Shown here: piece after piece, positions 27,499 through 37,139 of the stretch | How positions within the stretch are numbered: position 1 is the first letter of the stretch | Layout: every line of letters starts with the position of its first letter | The notes under the pieces: model-generated | The model's database searches: none | What the model saw: the letters and a program-made list of their open reading frames with translations, nothing else | Told to the model about the DNA's origin: nothing | Program-made: the position numbers and the translations under genes | From: Chitinophagales bacterium | GTDB lineage: Bacteria > Bacteroidota > Bacteroidia > Chitinophagales > UBA8649 | DNA: 64,000 nt | Assembly: GCA_020635995.1 (NCBI GenBank) | Contig: JACJYS010000002.1 | Location: 248,001-312,000 of the forward strand | Direction of reading: 5' to 3'

Positions 27499-28197
27499 AT
27501 GTTAACTCCCAGAATATTATTAGCAGAAGATGAAAAAACACTACGTGACGGCATAAAACTTAACCTTGAAATAGAAGGCTACGAAGTAGAAGAAGCCATT
27601 AATGGCAAAATAGCCTTAGATAAATTTGGAAGCCAGCGTTTTAATTTAGTTATATTAGACGTAATGATGCCGGAAGTAAATGGCTTTGACGTATGCGAAA
27701 AAATAAGATTAACAGACCAAGAAACGCCCATTTTGTTTTTAACCGCAAAAGATACCGGCAAAGATAAAATAGAAGGGTTAAAACTGGGTGCAGACGACTA
27801 TTTAACCAAACCTTTTAATCTTGAAGAACTACTTTTAAGAACCAAAGTTTTAATAAAACACAGTTTTAAAGGGACCGAAAATGAGCTAACTATAAACAGC
27901 TACACTTTTGGGGGAAATAAAATAAACTTTAGCACTTTTGAAGCTAAAACACACCAAGGAGAAACTATTAATTTAACAAAAAAGGAAAGTGCCCTTTTAA
28001 AACTCCTAATTGACAGGCAAAATCAAGTAGTTTCAAGAGAGCAAATACTACAATATGTTTGGGGTTATGATGTATATCCTTCTACAAGAACAATAGATAA
28101 TTTTATTCTTTCTTTTAGAAAATACTTTGAAAAAGATGCCAAAAATCCACAGCATTTTCATAGTGTAAGAGGCGTAGGATATAAATTTATTGCTTAA
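27499..28197 (+). CDS. OmpR/PhoB-family response regulator
   Basis: 232 residues. Receiver domain with acidic pair (AEDE), phospho-acceptor Asp54 (VILDVMMPEVNGFD), Thr (LTAKD) and Lys (LTKPFN). The C-terminal winged helix (about 130-232) has LTKKESALLKLL, VVSREQIL, WGYDVYPSTRTIDNFI and RGVGYKF, typical of OmpR-type DNA-binding domains. It should respond to one or both kinases upstream and act as a transcription factor; targets are unknown. Confidence 0.96.
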   Translation: MLTPRILLAEDEKTLRDGIKLNLEIEGYEVEEAINGKIALDKFGSQRFNLVILDVMMPEVNGFDVCEKIRLTDQETPILFLTAKDTGKDKIEGLKLGADDYLTKPFNLEELLLRTKVLIKHSFKGTENELTINSYTFGGNKINFSTFEAKTHQGETINLTKKESALLKLLIDRQNQVVSREQILQYVWGYDVYPSTRTIDNFILSFRKYFEKDAKNPQHFHSVRGVGYKFIA

Positions 28198-28266
28198 AAC
28201 TTTAACATCAAAAGTTAAAAATAAGGTAATTATATGTTAGAATAAGATAAAATAGTAACAATTACT

Positions 28267-28274
28267 TAACTTTG
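28267..28274 (+). promoter_or_regulatory. Probable -7 promoter element
   Basis: TAACTTTG matches TAnnTTTG and lies 26 bases before the start of the metallophosphoesterase gene. Confidence 0.5.
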
Positions 28275-28300
28275 GCTTTCACTTTTTTTAATGTAAGTCA

Positions 28301-30484
28301 ATGCGGTTTATTATTTCTATCTTTTTGGTATTTATTTGCTCACATCTTTTTTCACAACTAAACAGGTATCCATACATACAAAGCACCACGCAAACCAGTA
28401 CCATTATAGCGTGGAAAACTGATAACACCGTAATTGGCAGAGTAAAATATGGTTTAAATCCTAACAATTTAGACAATAGTATTTTAGAAAGTGGAGCATC
28501 AAAACATCATGCTATTACGCTAACAGGCTTACAAAAAGACACTAAATATTACTACCAAATTCTTACAGGAAATACGGTTTTAGCAGAAGAATATTTCAAT
28601 ACGGCAAAAGACAGCACTGACCAAAATTTTTCTTTTATACAATATGGCGATTGTGGTTTTAACTCTACTGCACAGCACGAAATAGGTGCATTAATGGAAG
28701 CAGATAGTGCAGAGTTTGCCGTAGTGTGTGGAGATGTTGACCAAGGCGGTGTACCACACGTTACGCCCGGCAGTGGTGGCGATAATTATGACGATATATT
28801 TTTTGATGTTTATAACAATGGTACTACCACAAAAATGTTATCAAGAGAATGCCACTACACCGCCATAGGAAACCACGATACTTATGCCGATAACGGAGCA
28901 ACTTATGTGGCAGAGTTTCATTTACCACATAATAATGCAGAAAACTCAGAAAGATATTATTCATTTACGTGGGGCGATGCAAAATTTATAGCCTTAGATG
29001 TAATAACCCCTTACGACCCGACTACCGTTCCTATTAATCAACTACCTATAGACCAAAGATATTGGACAGATTTTAGACCCGGCTCGCCTCAATATCAGTT
29101 TTTAGAAGATGAGCTAAAATGCAATGACAAAAAGTGGGTTTTTGTCTATTTTCACGAAGGACCGTGGACTAATTATTGGGGAGCAGATTACTATTTACCC
29201 AATTCTTTAGGTGGCGATTATTATCAATTTGAAGGCAATTTAATGGTTCGCCAATATTTAGTGCCTTTATTTGAGCAATACGGTGTGGATTTTGTTTTAG
29301 TAGGTCATTCTCATTTGTACGAACAAGCCTATAAAAATGGTGTGTGGTATATAACTTCCGGTGGAGCCGGAGACGTAGCGGGAAACTCGCAAAATGCAAG
29401 TAACCCCGAAATACTAAAATCTATAATAGATAATATGTACGTAAAATATTATGTAGATAGCAATACCGTTAGATATGATGTAATAAATGATGAGAATAAT
29501 ATTATTGACACTTTTAGCTTAACAAAAACTTATGTAGATTACAAAGTTACTCCGGTAGCTACTAACCCAACATGTGCCGGTGGCAATGACGGTACTGCTA
29601 CACTAAACATACAAGGACCAAAACCACCTTACACCGTTGAGTGGTTTGATGGCACAACAGGAAACACAAAAAACAACCTAAGTGCAGGCACTTATTATGC
29701 TTATGTAAAAAATGCTTACGGATGCGAAAAAGTTACTTCTGTTACTATAAACCCTACCGCACCTTATAACGCTTCTATTTTAAGCTATCCTAATAATTAT
29801 GCTTACTGCGAAAACGATAGCGTATTACTTTATGCCGATGGGAATTATACTAATTTCATTTGGAGTAATGGACAAACTACAGATTCTATTTATGTGAGTA
29901 CTTCCGGTGCTATTAGTTTAACCGCCACCGACACAAACAACTGTGTAGTAACTTCATTGCCTATACAAATAAGTGAAGCTACTTTGCCTGTGGCAAATAT
30001 TGTTTTTGCGAATAATGATTCTGTTTACAACTTTTTATGCCCGGATGTAAATGCTACTACTTATTATTGGGATTTTAATGACGGAAATTATGACACTACT
30101 TCTACTAATTTAGCCACCCACACTTTTGAAGCCAATGGTATTTACAATGTAACTTTAACAGCCGAAAATGACTGTGGCACGTCAACTTTCACTAAAGAAG
30201 TAGAAATAAATTATTACATCTCTTCCGTTAGAGATTTATACGTTAATAATGCTTTAAACATTGCACCAAACCCTATGAAAGATTATGCCGATGTTAGTGT
30301 AACGGGCTTAGGCAATAATTTAAAAGTAGAAATTTACAACATTATAGGCGAATTGGTTTACCATAAAGAATTTGATAACAATCAATTTAAAATATACAAA
30401 AATGAATTAGGCATTGGTACTTATTTTATAAAAGTAATGAATGATAAAAAACAGTTTGCCTACACTAAAATAATGGTAAACTAA
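28301..30484 (+). CDS. Secreted purple-acid-phosphatase-like metallophosphoesterase, T9SS cargo
   Basis: 727 residues. Signal peptide (MRFIISIFLVFICSHLFSQ), a fibronectin-like purple acid phosphatase N-terminal domain (about 25-100), then a metallophosphatase domain with YGDCGF, CGDVDQGG, IGNHDTYAD, YFHEGPW and VGHSHLYEQ, which supply the dinuclear metal ligands. After that comes a SprB-type repeat (CAGGNDGTATLNI), a PKD-like domain (TYYWDFNDGNYDTT) and a T9SS type A sorting domain (LNIAPNPMKDYADVSV). It likely hydrolyses phosphomonoesters or nucleotides outside the cell, for phosphorus acquisition; the substrate is not known. Confidence 0.92.
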   Translation: MRFIISIFLVFICSHLFSQLNRYPYIQSTTQTSTIIAWKTDNTVIGRVKYGLNPNNLDNSILESGASKHHAITLTGLQKDTKYYYQILTGNTVLAEEYFNTAKDSTDQNFSFIQYGDCGFNSTAQHEIGALMEADSAEFAVVCGDVDQGGVPHVTPGSGGDNYDDIFFDVYNNGTTTKMLSRECHYTAIGNHDTYADNGATYVAEFHLPHNNAENSERYYSFTWGDAKFIALDVITPYDPTTVPINQLPIDQRYWTDFRPGSPQYQFLEDELKCNDKKWVFVYFHEGPWTNYWGADYYLPNSLGGDYYQFEGNLMVRQYLVPLFEQYGVDFVLVGHSHLYEQAYKNGVWYITSGGAGDVAGNSQNASNPEILKSIIDNMYVKYYVDSNTVRYDVINDENNIIDTFSLTKTYVDYKVTPVATNPTCAGGNDGTATLNIQGPKPPYTVEWFDGTTGNTKNNLSAGTYYAYVKNAYGCEKVTSVTINPTAPYNASILSYPNNYAYCENDSVLLYADGNYTNFIWSNGQTTDSIYVSTSGAISLTATDTNNCVVTSLPIQISEATLPVANIVFANNDSVYNFLCPDVNATTYYWDFNDGNYDTTSTNLATHTFEANGIYNVTLTAENDCGTSTFTKEVEINYYISSVRDLYVNNALNIAPNPMKDYADVSVTGLGNNLKVEIYNIIGELVYHKEFDNNQFKIYKNELGIGTYFIKVMNDKKQFAYTKIMVN

Positions 30485-30563
30485 GTTCTTGACACTAATG
30501 TAATAAATCCATTATTCGGACTTTATTACGCAAAATCTGGACTTTCACATATTTGATAAATTC

Positions 30564-30571
30564 TATTTTTG
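30564..30571 (+). promoter_or_regulatory. Probable -7 promoter element
   Basis: TATTTTTG matches TAnnTTTG, 18 bases before the start of the Ig-repeat protein gene. Confidence 0.45.
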
Positions 30572-30589
30572 TAGCTTAAAAACAATCTT

Positions 30590-32953
30590 ATGATAAAAAA
30601 ATACCTTTATTTCATTATCCCTTTTTTAATTATAGCTAATATTAGCTTTGCTCAAACCCAAATTGTTAACTTAGGTTTTGAGCAGTGGGATAATGCCGGA
30701 TCATCAGACCAAGAACCCGTAGGCTGGAGTTCTTTTAGAACAGCAGGAGGCTCTTATGCCGGTTTTGTAAATAATCAAAAAATAGAAAGATCTACCGATA
30801 AAAGACCCGGTTCTTCAGGTACGTATTCTACAAGAATATGGGCTACAAGTGCTTTTGGTGGCGTTATAGCTAATGGAACTATGACCACAGGGCAAATTCA
30901 GGCAGGTGGCACTTCCGCTTCCTCTTCAGCAAATCATAACAAAACTATTAGAAGCAATGCTTCTTTTAATCAACCTTTTACCGGGTATCCGGACAGTTTG
31001 GTAATATGGGCAAAATCTAATCTTTCTAACTCTTCTGAGCAAGCAAGAATAGCGGCTACTATTCATGACAATTATGATTATAGAGATCCGGAAACATCTG
31101 ATGCTAATGCTCCTGCCCACGTAGTAGGTAAAGCAAATTATAATTTTAATACCGGTGGAAGCTGGCAAAGAATTTCTATCCCTTTTGATTACAACTATCC
31201 GGCTACAAATGCTCTGTATATTTTAATAACTATCACTACCAACAAAACACCTGGTGGAGGTGCTGCAAATGATGAAGTTTTTGTAGATGATTTGCAATTT
31301 ATTTATAATCCTGTAGTAACGGTTTCGCCTTCAGCAAATCAAACTATTGTAGAAAACCAAGCAGGAACAACACTAAACGTTTCAGAAAATTTTACACCTA
31401 CAGCAAGAGAATGGAAATATTCTACTACTTCGGGAAGTGGATATACTTCTTTCTCTACGCCTCAAACAGGAGCGTCATATACGCCTTTATTTGCCAATGC
31501 GGGTATTTATTATGTAGTTTGCGAATCTAATAATGGAAGTACGATAACTCGTTCTAATCAAGTTAAAATTACGGTAAATCCATTTACAAATAATATTGCA
31601 CCTACTGCTACGCAAACAGTATTTCAAAATCAAGCAGGCATAGCTTTAACCGTAAGCGAATCTCCATCAGCAACATCAAGAGAATGGAAATACAGCACTA
31701 CACAGGGTGGTCCGTATCAATCTTTTGCCACTGCCGAAACAGGCATGAGCTATACGCCACTATTTTTTGCTATTGATACTTATTATATTGTCTGCGAATC
31801 TAAAATAGGAACAGCGACAACCGTCTCTAATGAAGTGCAAATAAACGTATTGCAAAGTTCTACACCTTCTATTTCAATAACTCCTTCGGGAAGCCAAACA
31901 ATAGAAGTAAATAATGACGGAGCTATGCTAACCGCCAATGAAACCATAACGCCCACAGCAAGAGAATGGAAATATAGTACTACACAAGGTGGAGCATACC
32001 AATCTTTTTCGCCAACTGAAAACGGAAGTAACTATACACCAAATTTTAGTACTGCCGGCACATACTATATTATTTGCGAAAGCACTATGAGTGGCACAGT
32101 TTATACTTCTAACGAAGTAGAAATTACGGTAATGGATATTGGGGTAACAATTACACCAGATTCTACTCAGCATTTAATTGAATACATACCCGGTGATACA
32201 CTTTTTGCTATAGAAAGTCAGCCTGCCGACTCAAGAGAATGGAAATTTAACAGACAATTAGGTGCTCCTTTCCAGAGTTTTGCCACACCACAAACAGACA
32301 CTTATTTGGTGCCTACTTTTGAAGATGCAGGATGGTACTATGTTATATGCGAATCTACATTTAACGGCATAACCAAAACCAGTAATATGGTTATTTTCAT
32401 TGTAGAAAATGGTCCGGAATTAAAAATAACACCTTTTGCTGCTCAAACAATAGAACAAGAAGAAAACGGCAATACATTAACTGCAAATGCGGGAACTTTT
32501 ACTATAGAAAGCCTTGAGTGGAAATACAACACTACTGCCACAGGAACATTTAACAGTTTTAGCACTCCGGAAACAAATAATACCTACACACCTCTTTTTG
32601 CTGATACGGGCGTATATTATATTCAATGCGAAGCTATAATAATGGGCACAACTTTTACAAGCAACCAAGTGAAAGTAACCGTAACGGAAAAAAATTCTGT
32701 AGGAATAATAGATATGCGAAATACCGATTTTAAAGTTTATGCTACTGATAATAATATTATTGTAGATTTAAGCCGTAAAGATTTTAGCAATTCAACATTT
32801 GAGTTATACAATCTTCAAGGTCAAAAAATAATAACACAACAACTTGCAGGAAACAGTATAAATAGTATAAAAACTAATAACAATTTAGGCTATTATTTTT
32901 ATAGTATTACCCACAAACAAGATTTTTACAGAGGAAAACTGTTTTTGAAATAA
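30590..32953 (+). CDS. Secreted protein with five Ig-like repeats, T9SS cargo
   Basis: 787 residues. Signal peptide (MIKKYLYFIIPFLIIANISF), then an N-terminal domain starting NLGFEQWDNAG that resembles the PCMD carbohydrate-binding-like fold (about 25-235). Five tandem repeats of about 90 residues follow (starts near 243, 334, 431, 521 and 614), each with the sequence order S-x-x-Q-T, REWKY (or LEWKY), QSF, YTP and YY-x-x-CES, clearly duplicated from one unit. The C-terminus (FKVYATDNNIIVDLS to KLFLK) fits a T9SS type A sorting domain. Likely a surface adhesin or glycan-binding protein; no enzyme domain is seen. Confidence 0.85.
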   Translation: MIKKYLYFIIPFLIIANISFAQTQIVNLGFEQWDNAGSSDQEPVGWSSFRTAGGSYAGFVNNQKIERSTDKRPGSSGTYSTRIWATSAFGGVIANGTMTTGQIQAGGTSASSSANHNKTIRSNASFNQPFTGYPDSLVIWAKSNLSNSSEQARIAATIHDNYDYRDPETSDANAPAHVVGKANYNFNTGGSWQRISIPFDYNYPATNALYILITITTNKTPGGGAANDEVFVDDLQFIYNPVVTVSPSANQTIVENQAGTTLNVSENFTPTAREWKYSTTSGSGYTSFSTPQTGASYTPLFANAGIYYVVCESNNGSTITRSNQVKITVNPFTNNIAPTATQTVFQNQAGIALTVSESPSATSREWKYSTTQGGPYQSFATAETGMSYTPLFFAIDTYYIVCESKIGTATTVSNEVQINVLQSSTPSISITPSGSQTIEVNNDGAMLTANETITPTAREWKYSTTQGGAYQSFSPTENGSNYTPNFSTAGTYYIICESTMSGTVYTSNEVEITVMDIGVTITPDSTQHLIEYIPGDTLFAIESQPADSREWKFNRQLGAPFQSFATPQTDTYLVPTFEDAGWYYVICESTFNGITKTSNMVIFIVENGPELKITPFAAQTIEQEENGNTLTANAGTFTIESLEWKYNTTATGTFNSFSTPETNNTYTPLFADTGVYYIQCEAIIMGTTFTSNQVKVTVTEKNSVGIIDMRNTDFKVYATDNNIIVDLSRKDFSNSTFELYNLQGQKIITQQLAGNSINSIKTNNNLGYYFYSITHKQDFYRGKLFLK

Positions 32954-32962
32954 AAGACAATA

Positions 32963-33090
32963 ATACCGATTAGGAATATATAATAGTCCAATTTCGGCTT
33001 CGCCTTATTGTACTAAATATATTGCTCTATCGGCATTTACCATTGTAAAACACAAAATAGATTAGACTATTTTGTGTTAACAATTGGTAT
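32963..33090. mobile_element. MITE-like element, copy A
   Basis: A 128-bp noncoding element with terminal inverted repeats ATACCGATT (left) and AATTGGTAT (right, 8 of 9 positions match as inverted repeat). Inside is a perfect 12-bp palindrome, AACACAAAATAG / CTATTTTGTGTT (33049-33060 and 33067-33078), separated by 6 bases. The reverse complement recurs near-identically at 49355-49482. Partial copies are listed separately. No transposase is encoded. Confidence 0.75.
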
Positions 33091-33114
33091 AACACACATT
33101 ATACAAACCAAACC

Positions 33115-33150
33115 AAAAAGAGAGATACCGATTGTATCTCTCTTTTTTTT
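33115..33150. terminator. Bidirectional terminator hairpin
   Basis: A 13-bp stem (AAAAAGAGAGATA / TATCTCTCTTTTT) with 7-base loop and T run, between two convergent genes. Confidence 0.85.
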
Positions 33151-33156
33151 ATTCTT

Positions 33157-34176
33157 TTATCCTTTAGATTTCAGATTTAAAATAATTTTTTCAGCAGCTT
33201 GGTAAGATGTTGTTTTTCCTGCTACTATTTCTTGTTTCCATTTAGTTAATTCTTGTTTTACCATATCGTTTTCATAAAAATTTTGCAATATAGTTTGGTT
33301 GATAGTTTCTTCTAATCGGGAAACATCTTGATAGTTTCTCCTCTTTTTTAAATACCTTTTTTGGTTTTGGTGGCTAAAGAAATTGTCTATGGTTTCTTGT
33401 AATTTATCTATATTGTAGTTTTTTAAAGCATCTACATTAAGCACTTTTGTAATCCACGAAAATTCTTTTGAAGGAAAATAATGAAGTGCTGTATTTATTT
33501 CTTTTCGTGCTTTAGTGGCTTGTGGGCTTACTTTTTCGTTTTCAATAGATTTATTTACCGCTATAATGTCTGCCATTTCCATAATTCCTCTTTTAATACC
33601 TTGTAGCTCATCTCCTGCCCCCGGCAATAATAAAAGCAAAAAACAATCTACCATAGCATTTACAGCGGTTTCGCTTTGCCCCACACCTACGGTTTCTATT
33701 ATAATATGGTTAAATCCTGCCGCTTCGCAAAGCAATAAGGTTTCGTGGGTTTTTCGGCTTACGCCACCCAGTTTATTGCCGGCAGAAGTTGGTCTTATAT
33801 AAGCATTAGAGTTTGCACTAAGAAGTTCCATTCTTGTTTTATCACCCAGTATGCTCCCTTTACTAAGTTGACTACTGGGGTCAATAGCCAATACGGCTAT
33901 TTTATTAGTTTTATCTTCTAATATTTTTAAACCTAAAGCTTCTATAATAGTGCTTTTACCTACGCCCGGCACTCCTGTTATCCCTATTCTTTTTGCATTT
34001 CCTGTTTTTGGTAATATTTGCTGTAATATTTCTTGGGCTAAAGTATAATGTTCTTCTTTAGTGCTTTCTAATAAAGTAATGGCACGGCTAAGCACAATAG
34101 TATTGCCGTCTAATATTCCTTTTATGTAGTCTTGCTTTGTTAGTTTTGACATAACATCTTCTTGCATTTTCTCCAC
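33157..34176 (-). CDS. meaB: MeaB/ArgK-family GTPase (methylmalonyl-CoA mutase chaperone)
   Basis: 339 residues, normal length. P-loop GITGVPGVGKSTIIEAL, the family block VLAIDPSSQLSKGSILGD then KTRM, the switch region ETVGVGQSE, and NKS as the guanine-specificity motif (IIAVNKS). MeaB proteins guard and repair the B12 cofactor of methylmalonyl-CoA mutase. No mutase gene is in the window, so here the gene is not next to its partner. The alternative start M9 (MSKLTKQDY) is also possible, since residues 1-8 are poorly supported. Confidence 0.93.
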   Translation of the reverse strand: MEKMQEDVMSKLTKQDYIKGILDGNTIVLSRAITLLESTKEEHYTLAQEILQQILPKTGNAKRIGITGVPGVGKSTIIEALGLKILEDKTNKIAVLAIDPSSQLSKGSILGDKTRMELLSANSNAYIRPTSAGNKLGGVSRKTHETLLLCEAAGFNHIIIETVGVGQSETAVNAMVDCFLLLLLPGAGDELQGIKRGIMEMADIIAVNKSIENEKVSPQATKARKEINTALHYFPSKEFSWITKVLNVDALKNYNIDKLQETIDNFFSHQNQKRYLKKRRNYQDVSRLEETINQTILQNFYENDMVKQELTKWKQEIVAGKTTSYQAAEKIILNLKSKG

Positions 34177-34208
34177 AAGTGGAGCACTAAATGATTTTTG
34201 TAAAAATA

Positions 34209-34238
34209 AGAAAAGGCTACCAATTGGTAGCCTTTTCT
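34209..34238 (-). terminator. Terminator after the Calx-beta/DUF5689 gene
   Basis: Stem AGAAAAGGCTACC / GGTAGCCTTTTCT, 13 bp with loop AATT, followed on the minus strand by T-rich sequence. Confidence 0.8.
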
Positions 34239-34274
34239 CTAAATATTTATATTACAATTTATACCGCTTAGGTA

Positions 34275-37067
34275 TTATTTAATGGTAATATTGCTTGTAG
34301 ATACACCTTTAGCTGTTTGAATTTTAACTACATAAAATCCGGTAGTAAGGCTGGCTACATTTAAAGTATTTGTATTTAAGCCATTAGCTAACGCTACACC
34401 ATGTGTTAAAGCTGTACGACCCATTACATCTACTATGCTTATGGTAGCTGTTTCATTAGCATCATAATCAAAAGCAATGGTTAATTTATCTTTAGCCGGC
34501 ACAGGGCTTATGGTTAGGTTGTTTAAAGTAATGTCTTTAATAGCAGATACTATTTCTATATCACTAGCAAAACGAGGCATTATTTGATAACCGTCTGTTC
34601 TTGGAGCAGAAGGATCGTATTGTGCACCCACGCCTGTTAGGTTAAATTTATTTGAAGATGTTAAAGGAACACTATATAACTCTGATCTGTCAACGTCCAC
34701 TCTAATATCGTAAGTAATACCTCCATCGCTTGTAGCACTAACATTATAAGAAGTGCCACTTGACTGCCATGTTCCGTTTAATGTTAAGTTTTCTATTTTT
34801 ATTAACTCTGCTTCATGAATTTCATCTAAAGCTACGGTAACAACAACTGGTGTAAAAGGAGTAGCAGCACCTAAAGAAGCTACAGAATCTATATAAATTC
34901 TATTTGCTCCGCTTGAAGTACCTACATTACCATAAACCACTACAGAATCTCCTACTACAGGAGTATAGCCTAAGGCTGTTAATGAATCGGTTGTGTAAGC
35001 CCAAATACCACCTGTATTATCGGCAAAAGTAAATTCAACACCATTTTGATTAGCTCTAAAATCTGGTGAAGTAACAATTCCCTTTAAAACCATATCTACA
35101 CCGTTTAGTACAGCATCGCCATTAGTATCTACTTCTGTAGCTTGTGCTATGGTGTAAACTACTTCTGGACAAGGATCTGCAATAATATCACTTAAAAATC
35201 TTGGTAAAATTTGATAACCATCGGTAAATGCAGAATCTTCATCAATTTGAATAGCGACACCCACTATGTCAAAAGTTCCACATGGGGCATCTGAATTAAA
35301 TAAATCTACATAATCTCTATCAATTCGTATAAGAACAATATTGCTATTTACATCTTGTGCTTCTACAGTAAATCCATTAGGGTCATTACCACTATTAAAA
35401 ACCCATTGAGATGCATCTACTAAAGTTAAATTATTTATTCTAATCAATTCCGATTCATTATCTTCTGTTACTTCTGTAACCACTAAAGTATCTAAAGCAT
35501 TATTACTACTTAGAATGTTCAAAGATTGAATATCTACCATTTGAGTAATACCTTTATAAGCCCCAACATTTCCTACTACTTCTATTTCATCTCCTACAGC
35601 AACAGACATAGTACTAAATGGTGCTACACTTGAATAAAAACTCATACCCCCGGTAGCATCTTGAAATGAAAACTCCAAAGCATTATAGCCTCTGTCAGGG
35701 CTATTAACAATACCTGTAACTAAAAATTGTTGACCAAGATTTACAGCATTTCCATTTCCGTCATCAGCTCCAACTGTTGCCAAATCTCCTGTAGGTACGT
35801 CATCATCCATTACTACTAATGTATCAAATTCGTTTGCACCTAATGTTAAACCTGTGCTTAAGTTTGTTAATTGAAAAACATAAGTTCTATCGCCATCTAC
35901 TACAGCATTGTCTGTTATAGAAACCGTTACATTTTGAGTAGTAGCACCTGTTGGAGTAAAAGAAACTGTTTGAGCAGTATAGTTTCCTAAGTCAGTAGCG
36001 TTACCACTTACAAGAGCCACATCGGCAGTAAAAGTTGTACCAGTAGCACTTAATTGGCTAATATCAAAACTTAAATCTACTGTTCCGTCACTCTCATTTG
36101 CTGATACAAAATTAGGATTTGCAGAAACTGTTGTGTCTGGTGGCAATTCATTATCTGTAATGGTTAATGTAAATACTGAATCCGGACCTAAAGTTAAACC
36201 TGTTCCCGGATTACGCAATGTGAATTGTAATGTTTCTGTTCCTTCATATACTGCATCATCATTAGGTGTAACAGGCACAAATAAAGTGTCGCTACCAGCG
36301 GTAATTGGTACAGTAACAGGGAAACTGCCACCCCAAGCTGTTAAATCTAAATCGCTTGCATCTCCTGTTCCTCCTGTTAAGTGTATTTCTACAGAAGTAG
36401 CTGAAGCACTAACAGGGTTAATTATTAAATTAGTAACAGGCGTTGTTCCTGCTCCTTCTCCAATTGTGAAACTTGAAGTTTGAAGGTTGATTTGAGGACC
36501 ACAAAAATTTTGGTTGGTATTAAGGTCTCCATTCGTATGAACACCTAAGCTGTCCCAACTAAAATCGGCATAAGTTGACCCTGAACCGGTTAATTGTAAA
36601 GAACCACCAACAGGAGCTGAAGTACTTTCAAAAACGCCTATATCTTCAGATGTTAAACCTATCATCGGACCATCTCCTGCTGTTATTACACCTTCATAAC
36701 TTAAAAATTGTACAACAGTATTTGTACAGTGATTCCATAGACCAATACCATCAGGAGAGCCATTTTGAAGCCCATTTGATGGCAAGCCAAACCAAACAGC
36801 ACCAAAACCACATCCTTCATCGTCAATAGTGCCACTTAAAACAATAGAATCGTTTGTTCCATATAGTTCGTTATCACTACCATTGTATAACATCAAAGCA
36901 TAACATGATAAATCTGTACCTGCCATCCCTGCTATTTCTATACCTTCATCTACATCGGCACCTGCGTTATCATAATGAATCTCATTAATCCATACCGTTT
37001 GTGCATTAATTAAGTTTACTGACAGCAGAGAGACTACTATCAATAACAAAGAATAAATTTTTTTCAT
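34275..37067 (-). CDS. Secreted Calx-beta / DUF5689 protein, T9SS cargo
   Basis: 930 residues. Signal peptide (MKKIYSLLLIVVSLLSVNLI then NAQ), a lamin-tail-like N-terminal domain (WINEIHYDNAGADVDEGIEI, about 25-190), two Calx-beta-like modules (FTIGEGAGTTPVTNLII and ANESDGTVDLSFDI; PNDDAVYEGTETLQFTL), then two OB-like DUF5689 modules (NAVNLGQQFLVTGIVNSPDR and VLNGVDMVLKGIVTSPDF) and a T9SS type A sorting domain (LTISPVPAKDKLTIAFDY). Likely a cell-surface or released binding protein; similar assemblies are often annotated as choice-of-anchor or nuclease-associated proteins. No catalytic residues are evident. Confidence 0.85.
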   Translation of the reverse strand: MKKIYSLLLIVVSLLSVNLINAQTVWINEIHYDNAGADVDEGIEIAGMAGTDLSCYALMLYNGSDNELYGTNDSIVLSGTIDDEGCGFGAVWFGLPSNGLQNGSPDGIGLWNHCTNTVVQFLSYEGVITAGDGPMIGLTSEDIGVFESTSAPVGGSLQLTGSGSTYADFSWDSLGVHTNGDLNTNQNFCGPQINLQTSSFTIGEGAGTTPVTNLIINPVSASATSVEIHLTGGTGDASDLDLTAWGGSFPVTVPITAGSDTLFVPVTPNDDAVYEGTETLQFTLRNPGTGLTLGPDSVFTLTITDNELPPDTTVSANPNFVSANESDGTVDLSFDISQLSATGTTFTADVALVSGNATDLGNYTAQTVSFTPTGATTQNVTVSITDNAVVDGDRTYVFQLTNLSTGLTLGANEFDTLVVMDDDVPTGDLATVGADDGNGNAVNLGQQFLVTGIVNSPDRGYNALEFSFQDATGGMSFYSSVAPFSTMSVAVGDEIEVVGNVGAYKGITQMVDIQSLNILSSNNALDTLVVTEVTEDNESELIRINNLTLVDASQWVFNSGNDPNGFTVEAQDVNSNIVLIRIDRDYVDLFNSDAPCGTFDIVGVAIQIDEDSAFTDGYQILPRFLSDIIADPCPEVVYTIAQATEVDTNGDAVLNGVDMVLKGIVTSPDFRANQNGVEFTFADNTGGIWAYTTDSLTALGYTPVVGDSVVVYGNVGTSSGANRIYIDSVASLGAATPFTPVVVTVALDEIHEAELIKIENLTLNGTWQSSGTSYNVSATSDGGITYDIRVDVDRSELYSVPLTSSNKFNLTGVGAQYDPSAPRTDGYQIMPRFASDIEIVSAIKDITLNNLTISPVPAKDKLTIAFDYDANETATISIVDVMGRTALTHGVALANGLNTNTLNVASLTTGFYVVKIQTAKGVSTSNITIK

Positions 37068-37139
37068 AGTAATAAGTTTATTTTCTACAAATATAATAAC
37101 AAATTTGCAGAGCTATGTAAGCAAATTATTAATTAAATT

